A DNA stretch of 64,000 nucleotides from Palsa-1400 sp036501625 (GTDB lineage: Bacteria; Verrucomicrobiota; Verrucomicrobiia; Limisphaerales; Palsa-1400): positions 31,656 to 95,655 of the forward strand of contig DASXZY010000018.1 of the NCBI GenBank assembly GCA_036501625.1, in the 5' to 3' direction. The notes beneath the pieces were generated by a model. That model saw only the letters and a list, made by a program, of their open reading frames with translations, did not search any database and had not been told where the DNA came from. Below, in pieces: positions 52,931 through 60,355 of the stretch (positions are counted from its first letter, which is position 1; each line of letters opens with the position of its first letter). Position numbers and translations under genes: made by a program.

Positions 52931-53686
52931 ATGCCCAAACTACGCCCCAACGACGTGAGCAACAAGTATTACAAAACCGGCGCGGAAAGAGCGTCGCTGG
53001 TCGAGAGCCTGTTTGGTGTGCTCGCGCCGCGATATGACTTGATCAATGATCTGCAAAGCATGGGCCTCCACCGCCATTGGAAGAAACTGACGGCCAGAAT
53101 GGCCGAAGTCAAACCGGGCCAAAACGCGCTGGATCTTTGCTGCGGAACGGGGGACATCGCGTTCGCATTGCAACGGGCCGGCGCGGAAGTTACCGGGTTG
53201 GACTTCAGCCCGGCTATGCTGGCGGTTGCTCAAAGGAGGGCGCAAAAGTGTCCCGCCCCGCCCAGCGCGCCGCCGCTGCGATTTATGACGGGCGACGTCA
53301 TGGAGATTCCGTTTAAGGATGCTTCGTTCGACATTGTCACCATCGGGTATGGGCTGCGGAACTTGGCAAGCTGGGAGCGCGGCCTGGAAGAAATGGCACG
53401 GGTGGCGCGGCCCGGCGGACGGTTGTTGGCGCTTGATTTCGGCAAGCCGGAGGCTTGGCTTTGGCGGCGGCTGTTTTTCTTTTATCTAAGCACGGTGGTG
53501 CCGTTGCTGGGGAACATCTTGTGCCGCAATGCCGCCGCGCTTGCCTATATTCGTGAATCGCTGGAGGCTTATCCCGCCCAACGCGGGGTGGCTGAAAAGA
53601 TGGCCTCACTTGGATGCCGCGATGTCAAAGTACGAAATCTGCTTGGCGGCGCCATGAGCATCCATTCGGCCGTGCGGGCGCAGTGA
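52931..53686 (+). CDS. ubiE: Demethylmenaquinone/ubiquinone methyltransferase
   Basis: 251 residues, SAM-dependent C-methyltransferase of quinone biosynthesis. Opening VSNKYYKTGAERASLVESLFG, motif I ALDLCCGTGDIAFAL, DIVTIGYGLRNLASWERGLEEMARV, VPLLGNILCRN and YIRESLEAYP are all UbiE-type. The start at 52931 is adjacent to copA's start with no spacing, so its promoter must lie within copA. No other menaquinone gene is near. Confidence 0.9.
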   Translation: MPKLRPNDVSNKYYKTGAERASLVESLFGVLAPRYDLINDLQSMGLHRHWKKLTARMAEVKPGQNALDLCCGTGDIAFALQRAGAEVTGLDFSPAMLAVAQRRAQKCPAPPSAPPLRFMTGDVMEIPFKDASFDIVTIGYGLRNLASWERGLEEMARVARPGGRLLALDFGKPEAWLWRRLFFFYLSTVVPLLGNILCRNAAALAYIRESLEAYPAQRGVAEKMASLGCRDVKVRNLLGGAMSIHSAVRAQ

Positions 53687-53688
53687 GC

Positions 53689-53820
53689 TTACCTGTCCGG
53701 GTCTTCTTTTTCGGCGCGGAGCTCAGCGACCAGCCAATAGGCCAAGGCCACGCCGAAGCAAATCGCCACGCCCACCGGCACTGAAATTTCCCCCCAAAAA
53801 TTTAAATTCGAATCTGTCAT
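53689..53820 (-). CDS. Small single-pass membrane protein
   Basis: 43 residues: short N-terminus, one helix (ISVPVGVAICFGVALAYWLV) and a charged tail (AELRAEKEDPDR). It ends two bases from the ubiE stop in convergent orientation. A plausible promoter lies just upstream (53832-53860), giving a 5' leader of only a few bases. The larger in-frame extension upstream has an unusual composition and I do not include it. Function unknown. Confidence 0.55.
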   Translation of the reverse strand: MTDSNLNFWGEISVPVGVAICFGVALAYWLVAELRAEKEDPDR

Positions 53821-53831
53821 AAACTCGATGT

Positions 53832-53860
53832 ATAATATTGCCGTTATATGGGTTACGCAA
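53832..53860 (-). promoter_or_regulatory. Probable sigma-70 promoter, short-leader transcript
   Basis: On the minus strand, TTGCGT (53855-53860), a 17-base spacer and TATTAT (53832-53837). The ATG of the 43-residue protein follows 11 bases later. The region is AT-rich. Confidence 0.4.
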
Positions 53861-54033
53861 TGATAATTCTCGACGCTCGACATAAAGAAATTTTTGTCCT
53901 TGCGTGTTTTGCCAAAGGCCAGCAGACTTTCGCGCCCGATAATGATAAACGTGATCGAAATGGAACGAACGACACGGAATTGCCGCCAGTGCGGTGACGT
54001 TTTAATGATTATAAACCCCAAACTATCAATCTC

Positions 54034-54642
54034 TTGACTTCTACATTCTTTTTCTGGACCTCCATCGGCACCCTCACTGCGACTATTTACGCTTCAGTAT
54101 TTGAATGGATCCTGCACAGGTTCCTCATGCACCGGCCGCTTGGATCGTTCACCTACCCCTATCGGAGCCACGCGCTGGTTCATCATCGAATTTTCAAGTC
54201 GGACCACACTTATCATCTGATCAACGAAAAAGACAAACTAACCATTCCCATGGCCTGGTGGAACGGCCCAGCGCTGGTCGCGATCTCGTCTTCGCCGTTT
54301 GTGCTGGGGTCACTTCTGGTCGGGAATTGGGGAATGCTGTGCGGCAGCGCGCTGGCGTGCGCGAGCTATTACGCCGTTTACGAATACATGCATTGGTGCA
54401 TGCACCTGCCCAGAAAACGTCATGTGGAGCGCTCGGGGATTTTCTTCCGGCTCAACGGCCACCATTTGCTGCATCATCGTTACATGCACAAAAACTATAA
54501 CGTCGTGCTGCCCCTGGCCGATTTGTGCTTCGGCACGCTGCTGCTTCGCTCCAAAGTCCATTTTAAACAGGCCAGCGGCCCGGCGGTCCCGAACGTCCAA
54601 CCGAAGACGGCGAAAACAGGTTTGGCTGCGAAGGCTGCCTAG
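54034..54642 (+). CDS. Fatty acid hydroxylase/sterol desaturase superfamily protein
   Basis: 202 residues, membrane protein with a di-iron histidine set: EWILHRFLMHR, HALVHHRIFK, HWCMHLPR, GHHLLHHRYMH. These clusters match the FA-hydroxylase superfamily (C-4 sterol oxidase, carotenoid or fatty acid hydroxylases). Hydrophobic segments fit about three to four membrane passes. The TTG start (54034) is the only in-frame option that keeps the first helix. Substrate unknown. Its stop shares a CTAG with the convergent gene. Confidence 0.8.
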   Translation: MTSTFFFWTSIGTLTATIYASVFEWILHRFLMHRPLGSFTYPYRSHALVHHRIFKSDHTYHLINEKDKLTIPMAWWNGPALVAISSSPFVLGSLLVGNWGMLCGSALACASYYAVYEYMHWCMHLPRKRHVERSGIFFRLNGHHLLHHRYMHKNYNVVLPLADLCFGTLLLRSKVHFKQASGPAVPNVQPKTAKTGLAAKAA

Positions 54643-55412
54643 TCTTTTTCGCGGCCGGCCAGCCGGTAGATCGTCCAACTGCCGCCTTCATCCACTTGGG
54701 TGATGAAGGTTTCCGCGTCCCACAATGGCTTGCAACTGACACGCGGATTCTTCGACCAAACGTACGCGATCACAATGTCCCTGTTTTCCCGCGGAAGGTC
54801 CCGGACGCGCGCAATCACCTGCCGCGTGACCGGCGCTTCAAACGGCTCGTAGAAATAGAGCACGAGGTTTCCCGCAGGCGGCGCATATTTGACGGCGTCC
54901 TCATGCACAAGCTCGACCGCGCACCGGCGCAAGCCCGCCGGGTGGCGGGCCAAGTTCTGAGCGGCAATTTCGTGCAGTTCCCGCGCGAATTCCACTCCGA
55001 TGACCTTCTTGAACGGATACCCCGCGGCCTTGAGCAGCACCAGCCCCTTGCCCGATCCGTAGTCAACAAACGTGCAGTCTTCATGCCGGACTGGGAGCCG
55101 TCCCAGGATTTCTTCCAGAATTGGAAAATTAGTGGCGCGATAATAGACGGCATCCCGGTAGTTGGGGCCGCGAATATCCAAGCCGTGCAGCTTGAGGTTT
55201 TCGGCGGTGTCAGTGCCGAATTGCCGGTCCAGCTCATTGGTTCTCGGCGGGCGGGCCGGGCCGAGCCGCTCGGCCAAAACCCCGCGCGCCGCGCGCAGCC
55301 CAAAACGCGCGGCCGCCCCAGCCCCATCCTCACGCCAAAGCCGGGCCGTTTCGCGAGCCAACGACGCAGCCACGCGCCTTCCACGCCCCCAGACATTGAG
55401 AAATCGTCTCAA
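54639..55412 (-). CDS. Class I SAM-dependent methyltransferase
   Basis: 257 residues. SAM-binding motif I is FVDYGSGKGLVLLKAAGYPF (about 117-136); VIGVEFARELHEIA and VLYFYEPFE follow. The N-terminal 55 residues are basic and variable. Substrate unknown; the glycine-rich SAM motif is good but no family-specific signature was recognised. Divergent from the DNA methyltransferase, with 13 bases between start codons; convergent with the hydroxylase-like gene. Confidence 0.8.
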   Translation of the reverse strand: MRRFLNVWGRGRRVAASLARETARLWREDGAGAAARFGLRAARGVLAERLGPARPPRTNELDRQFGTDTAENLKLHGLDIRGPNYRDAVYYRATNFPILEEILGRLPVRHEDCTFVDYGSGKGLVLLKAAGYPFKKVIGVEFARELHEIAAQNLARHPAGLRRCAVELVHEDAVKYAPPAGNLVLYFYEPFEAPVTRQVIARVRDLPRENRDIVIAYVWSKNPRVSCKPLWDAETFITQVDEGGSWTIYRLAGREKD

Positions 55413-55425
55413 GAAAATCGCCGCG

Positions 55426-56799
55426 ATGATGCTATCTGAGATTTTGAAAATTCACAGCAAATTCACTTGGCGAAACCCGGCTAGGTTTGAGACGCTCACG
55501 GGCGTGGAAACGCAGGCGACACTTGGATTCGACATTGTTCGCGCGCCGCTGCCGGAACCGGAACCGCCGCCAGCCGCAACGTTGCTGGAACAACTAGCCC
55601 AATTCAAGGAATTCGGGAATGCCACCCGCGTGACGGCGACTGGCATAACACTGTTCAGCGGGGAAACGGTTTCCGTGCCTTTCTGCGTGAACGAATTTTG
55701 GACGGCCCGGCAGCGCGCCGCCAGCAGCCTGCACGAGGTTTCCTACCGCGCCTGTTTCAAGCCGCAATTGCCGCGCTTTTTCATCCAGCGCCTGACCGCC
55801 CACGGCGAAGCTGTTTATGATCCGTTTATGGGGCGCGGAACCACCGTTGTTGAGTCGGCTCTGATGGGGCGCCTGGCGTTCGGCTGTGACATCAACCCGT
55901 TGAGCGCCTGCCTGGCCCGTCCGCGGCTTGACCCCCCGTCCCTGGCCGAAGTGCAGGAGCGGCTGGCCACGCTCGATTGGCGCGATGCCGATGAGCCGCC
56001 GGAAGATTTGCTGGTTTTTTATCACCCGGAAACTTTGCGCGAAATCTGCGCGCTCAAGAAATACCTCCTGCGGCGCAAAGCGGAAAAGGCCCTGGACGCG
56101 GTCGATGGATGGATACAAATGGTCGCGCTAAACCGCCTAACCGGCCATTCTCCCGGATTTTTTTCCGTCTATACAATGCCACCCAACCAGGCCGTAACAG
56201 TGGCGGTGCAGCGGAAAATAAACGCCAAGCGCAATCAGACGCCGCCGCTCCGGAACGTGAGCGCGATCATCTGCAAAAAAACACGCCAATTGCTGGGCGA
56301 TTGCGGAACCAGGGAGCGCGCGGTCCTGGCCCCCGCCGCCCGCGCCGCGATATTGTTGACGGCCAAAGCCAGCGCCACTCCGGAAATCCGCGATGGCTCA
56401 GTCTCGCTGGCCGTCACGTCGCCCCCGTTTCTGGACGTCGTCCAATACGCCAATGACAACTGGCTGCGCTGCTGGTTCATCGGGGTCGATTCCACCGCCG
56501 TCGCGTTGACAGTGCCCAAAAAACTGGAGGCGTGGGAGGCTGCGATGAGCGACGTGTTCCTGGAACTGGCCCGCGTCCTGCGCTCAGGCGGGCACGTGGC
56601 GTTTGAGGTGGGGGAAGTGCGGAGCGGGAAAATCCGGCTGGAGGAATCGGTCATTCGTTGCGGCGTCAAAGCGGGCCTGGAGCCGGTGCTCGTGCTCATC
56701 AACGACCAAAAATTCACCAAAACGGCTAATTGCTGGGGCGTCGATAACAACGTCAAGGGCACCAACACCAACCGGGTTGCGGTCTTCCGCAAAGCGTGA
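55426..56799 (+). CDS. DNA methyltransferase, beta-type N4-cytosine/N6-adenine class
   Basis: 457 residues. The SAM-binding motif is DPFMGRGTTVVESALMGR (about 132-149) and the catalytic motif is TSPPF (331-335), near residues typical of the N4-C family's TSPPY. The long gap between the two motifs (about 180 residues) is unusual. No restriction endonuclease gene is adjacent, so it may be an orphan regulatory methyltransferase. The ATG at 55426 (MMLSEIL) is the first good start and lies 13 bases from the divergent gene. Target sequence unknown. Confidence 0.85.
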   Translation: MMLSEILKIHSKFTWRNPARFETLTGVETQATLGFDIVRAPLPEPEPPPAATLLEQLAQFKEFGNATRVTATGITLFSGETVSVPFCVNEFWTARQRAASSLHEVSYRACFKPQLPRFFIQRLTAHGEAVYDPFMGRGTTVVESALMGRLAFGCDINPLSACLARPRLDPPSLAEVQERLATLDWRDADEPPEDLLVFYHPETLREICALKKYLLRRKAEKALDAVDGWIQMVALNRLTGHSPGFFSVYTMPPNQAVTVAVQRKINAKRNQTPPLRNVSAIICKKTRQLLGDCGTRERAVLAPAARAAILLTAKASATPEIRDGSVSLAVTSPPFLDVVQYANDNWLRCWFIGVDSTAVALTVPKKLEAWEAAMSDVFLELARVLRSGGHVAFEVGEVRSGKIRLEESVIRCGVKAGLEPVLVLINDQKFTKTANCWGVDNNVKGTNTNRVAVFRKA

Positions 56800-56803
56800 C
56801 GGT

Positions 56804-59041
56804 TCACATCAAATTGACCGGATCAATGTCAATCGTCATATTGACACCATCGGGCAAAGCCAGCGCGGCGTCCATTTCCGCCAGCGCGGCGCCGAGCTTG
56901 GTGATGTGGCGGGAGCGCAACAGGATTTGATAGCGGTACATCGTCTCCGCGCGGGCCAGTGGAGCGGCGGCGGGGCCGGCGATGACCAAGTCACCGATGC
57001 CAGCGGTCCGCTTCTGGATTTCCTGTTTAACATGCGCGGCCGACAATTGGACTTTTTCCTCGTTGCGGCCTTTTAGCAGCAAGAGCGCCAGCCGGCTGAG
57101 GGGCGGATATTTGAGTTGCTGACGGAATTCGATTTCCTGCTCGTAAAATCCGGGCCAGTCGTGCCGCCGCGCGTATTGGATGGCCGGATGAAACGGCGTG
57201 AAGGCCTGCACGAAAACTTCGCCTTCCACATCGCCCCGCCCGGCGCGGCCGGCCACTTGCGTCAATAATTGAAAGGTGCGCTCGCCCGCGCGGAAATCCG
57301 GCACGTGCAGGCTTAGGTCGGCATAGATGATGCCCACCAGCGTGACATTGGGGAAATGCAGCCCTTTGGCGATCATTTGCGTGCCGACCAGGATGTCGGT
57401 CTTGCCGGTCCGAAAATCGCCCAGGATGCGCCGGTAGTCCTCCTTGCGCTTGAGGGCGTCGGAATCCATGCGCTGCACGCGGGCGCGCGGGAAGAGCTTG
57501 GCCAGCGTGGCTTCCACTTTTTCCGTGCCCATGCCGGCGAAACGGATGGCTGGATTGCGGCATTTTGGGTCCGGGCAAACGGCGGGCGCGGGCGCGTCGT
57601 GCGAGCAGATATGGCAGCGCAAACGGCCGGCCTGGCGGTGATACGTCAGCGCGAGGCTGCAATTGGGGCATTGGGCGACGTAGCCGCACAAGGGGCATTG
57701 CATCGAAGTGGCGAAACCGCGCCGGTTCAAAAACAGCAGCGTCTGCTCCTTGCGTTCCAGCCGCTGGTGAATGGCCTCCTTGAGGTCCGGCGAAAACATA
57801 GGCGCGCCCTTCTCCGCGCGGGCGGCCTGCCGCATGTCCACTACGCGCACGACTGGCAATTTCTTGTTGTCGGCCCGGTCGTGCATTTCCAGAAGGCGGT
57901 ACTTGCCTTTATGCGTGTTGAAGCAGCTCTCCATTGAGGGCGTGGCGGAGCCGAGCACCACCACAGCTTCCTCCATGCGCCCGCGGACGACGGCCACGTC
58001 TCGCGCGTGATAGCGCGGCGCCTCCTCCTGTTTGTAAGAATTCTCGTGCTCCTCGTCCACGATGATCAGTCCCAGCGGGTCCACCGGCGCGAAAATGGCC
58101 GAGCGGGCGCCGATGACAATGCGGGCGCGCCCTTGGCGGATTTTGTGCCATTCATCATGCCGTTCGCCGTCCGAAAGATGGCTGTGCAAGACCGCCACGA
58201 GGGTCTGCGCGTTGCCCGCGCTGAAGCGCGCCTTGAATCTCTCGACGGTTTGCGGTGTCAATGAGATTTCCGGCACGAGCACAATCGCGCCGCGGCCCTG
58301 CCCAAGGGCGTGGGCAATCGCCTGCAAATAGACTTCCGTCTTGCCGCTGCCCGTGACGCCGTGAAGGAGGAAAACCGGCTTGGCGCCGTCCTGCCCGCAC
58401 GCGCCGATGATTTCCGAAACGGCGTGTTGTTGCGCGGGATTCAAAGCCAGCGCCTGCGTGGGCAGGATCGTTTCGCGCTCATAGGGATCGCGCTCGGAGA
58501 TGCGCGGCGCGATTTGGATCAAGCCTTTGTCTTCCAACCGGCGCACGGTCTGGGAGGTGGCGCCGGCCTGCCTCAGCAACTCCCGCAAGGGCATTTCCGC
58601 CCCGGCGCGGGCGATTTCCAGGATTTCGCGCTGCCTCTTGCTCAATTTGGGATCGCTCTCCGGCGGCGGCAGCGCGCGGATGAAGAGATGTTCGCGCCAC
58701 CCTGCTTTTTCCTTGCGCACGGCGTCGGGCAGGACGCTTTTCAGGGCGGTCTCCGGCAGGCAGCAGTAGTATTGGCCAAGCCACCGCGCCAATTTCAGGA
58801 TTTTGGGAGTGATTTGCGCCTGGCGCCCGATTGTTTTGACGATGGGCTTCAGTTGGGCATGAGGCGAAGTCTCCTGCAACGCCGTCACGCAGCCCAGCAC
58901 GAGGCGGCGAGCAAATGGGACTTGCACGCGGCTGCCCACTTCGACGGCCCCTTCCAATTCTTCAGGGATGAGATAGTCGAATTCTTTGCCCAGGGCCAAA
59001 TCGAGCGTCACGCGCGCAATCACGAAGTTAGAAAACCGCAA
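56804..59041 (-). CDS. priA: Primosomal replication helicase PriA
   Basis: 745 residues. Contains the 3'-binding N-terminal domain (about 1-110), helicase core with Walker A GVTGSGKTEVY (near 228) and DEEH box, and the zinc cluster region CPLCGYVAQCPNCSLALTYHRQ...CHICSHD...CPDPKC. GMGTEKVE and GRAGRG are further family motifs. It restarts stalled replication forks. Length is normal. It converges on the DNA methyltransferase with only four bases between stops. Confidence 0.95.
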   Translation of the reverse strand: MRFSNFVIARVTLDLALGKEFDYLIPEELEGAVEVGSRVQVPFARRLVLGCVTALQETSPHAQLKPIVKTIGRQAQITPKILKLARWLGQYYCCLPETALKSVLPDAVRKEKAGWREHLFIRALPPPESDPKLSKRQREILEIARAGAEMPLRELLRQAGATSQTVRRLEDKGLIQIAPRISERDPYERETILPTQALALNPAQQHAVSEIIGACGQDGAKPVFLLHGVTGSGKTEVYLQAIAHALGQGRGAIVLVPEISLTPQTVERFKARFSAGNAQTLVAVLHSHLSDGERHDEWHKIRQGRARIVIGARSAIFAPVDPLGLIIVDEEHENSYKQEEAPRYHARDVAVVRGRMEEAVVVLGSATPSMESCFNTHKGKYRLLEMHDRADNKKLPVVRVVDMRQAARAEKGAPMFSPDLKEAIHQRLERKEQTLLFLNRRGFATSMQCPLCGYVAQCPNCSLALTYHRQAGRLRCHICSHDAPAPAVCPDPKCRNPAIRFAGMGTEKVEATLAKLFPRARVQRMDSDALKRKEDYRRILGDFRTGKTDILVGTQMIAKGLHFPNVTLVGIIYADLSLHVPDFRAGERTFQLLTQVAGRAGRGDVEGEVFVQAFTPFHPAIQYARRHDWPGFYEQEIEFRQQLKYPPLSRLALLLLKGRNEEKVQLSAAHVKQEIQKRTAGIGDLVIAGPAAAPLARAETMYRYQILLRSRHITKLGAALAEMDAALALPDGVNMTIDIDPVNLM

Positions 59042-59059
59042 TGAGACCGAATAAAAAAG

Positions 59060-59788
59060 TCAAAACGAAGCCGCCGGCCAAATGCCCAGCGCCGCCAATT
59101 GCTCCGAGGCTTTCGCATCCCAGCCGCGATTGGCCGCGGGCGAGGCGGGGCTGGGATGGAGAATCTGCCCGATGCCAATGGGCAGGCCCTCGGCCGCAAT
59201 TTTCGCCCGCTCGGCCGCGAAAGCACCCACGCCAACGACCCATTTGGGCCGCATGATCTCCAAGACGCTCCGCAGATGCGCGCCGCAGGCCTGGGCCAGC
59301 AATTCCCGCTCTCGCGGACGAAGCTTGTCGGGCGTCAGATTGCTGCCGGTGTCAGAAAGGAATGCGAGCGGGCAATAATTGACAACGAAATGGCGCTCGA
59401 AAAATTTCTCCGGCGTCCCAAACCGCCGCGCGAACAACCCCCACAGTCGTTTGCCGCTCATCTCCGTCCGATTGCACTCAAATCCCAGCACCGGCCGCTT
59501 CGGGTGCTCCAGCGCGGGGCGGCCGATGGCCGCGCGAATGTTCATCCAATCGCGCACGGCGGAAATCTCCCCGAACGGCACGCCCGTCTGGGCCATGCCG
59601 AACGGCCCCGGATTCATGCCGAGGAAAATCACTTCCTTGGGGCCTGCGCCGAAGCGTTGCAGGTAAAGCTCGTGCGCCTTCCACGCATAGAGAAGGGGGT
59701 TATAGACGTGGGCCACAGGAGCTCCGAACCGGAGCTTGTCCGCCTGCGCCGCAAGCTCGCGGGCCGCCTCAACCAGAGAATGCATCAT
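59060..59788 (-). CDS. Single-strand-selective uracil-DNA glycosylase (SMUG1-like)
   Basis: 242 residues. The family-specific GMNPGPFGMAQTGVPFGE, NYCPLAFLSDTG and HPSPASPAANRGW motifs are present. It excises uracil from DNA. Bacterial SMUG1 homologues are known in some phyla and less common than UdgB or Ung. The ATG at 59788 (MMHSLVEAAREL) is chosen over an earlier one because it begins the family's helical N-terminus. The priA gene begins 18 bases downstream. Confidence 0.88.
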   Translation of the reverse strand: MMHSLVEAARELAAQADKLRFGAPVAHVYNPLLYAWKAHELYLQRFGAGPKEVIFLGMNPGPFGMAQTGVPFGEISAVRDWMNIRAAIGRPALEHPKRPVLGFECNRTEMSGKRLWGLFARRFGTPEKFFERHFVVNYCPLAFLSDTGSNLTPDKLRPRERELLAQACGAHLRSVLEIMRPKWVVGVGAFAAERAKIAAEGLPIGIGQILHPSPASPAANRGWDAKASEQLAALGIWPAASF

Positions 59789-59836
59789 CTGCAGCAACGT
59801 AAACGCAAACCAGCCAGGCGCCAAGACCGGGGCGCT

Positions 59837-60058
59837 TCAGCCCTTTCGATGTTCCGTTCCCCCCGCGCCCGGCTTTCGCCAGCTATCCGGAACGAATGTC
59901 ATGCCTGACGGTTGCCCGACGGGCGTCCGCTTTGGCGCGGTCGCCGGCACCGCCGTCTTGGCCTTGCAAGCGGGACACGGAATCTCCCGGCCGGCGTGTT
60001 TTTCATCGCATTCCAAATGTTGTCCGCAATGAGGACAGTTGAATTTGAGGTGGCTCAT
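59837..60058 (-). CDS. Small zinc-ribbon protein
   Basis: 73 residues. Two CxxC pairs (FNCPHCGQHLECDEKH and IPCPACKAK) form a probable zinc ribbon, followed by a flexible Pro/Gly tail. Similar short proteins accompany bacterial nucleic-acid or secretion genes; function not known. The ATG at 60058 (MSHLKFN) follows an in-frame upstream extension that I exclude. Confidence 0.72.
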   Translation of the reverse strand: MSHLKFNCPHCGQHLECDEKHAGREIPCPACKAKTAVPATAPKRTPVGQPSGMTFVPDSWRKPGAGGTEHRKG

Positions 60059-60256
60059 AAAGTCGTCGTACTTGCCAACGGTTGAATAAAGGCGCAAGCA
60101 ACGGAATTGTCCAGCTTATTCCTCGGATTCCAGCGGCAATTCTTGACAGGATTGTTGGAGGTTGCGGATAGGGATATATTGTCACTGGGGGAGGCGCGAG
60201 CCGGAAATAGAGAGCTCGTGTTGGCCGCGCACGCACGGAATACGGGAGGAAACATC

Positions 60257-60300
60257 GACAGGGGCAGAGCCAAGCTCAATTACTGGCTCCTGCCCCTGTC
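60257..60300. terminator. Strong stem-loop after the giant protein gene
   Basis: Arms of about 16 paired bases (GACAGGGGCAG... / ...CTGCCCCTGTC) with one bulge enclose an 11-base loop. On the minus strand it is followed by GATGTTTCC, a weak U-tract. It lies 55 bases downstream of the giant gene's stop. Confidence 0.6.
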
Positions 60301-60355
60301 TTGATTCAATGGCAGGCGGATGGTTCCTTGGCTCGCCTGCCCGAAGCTTAATCAA

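Noticed and set aside
53848..53997. A 49-codon plus-strand frame starting MGYAMIILDARHKEIF
   Set aside because: It overlaps the probable promoter of the opposite-strand small protein and has no supporting signal; coding cannot be shown.
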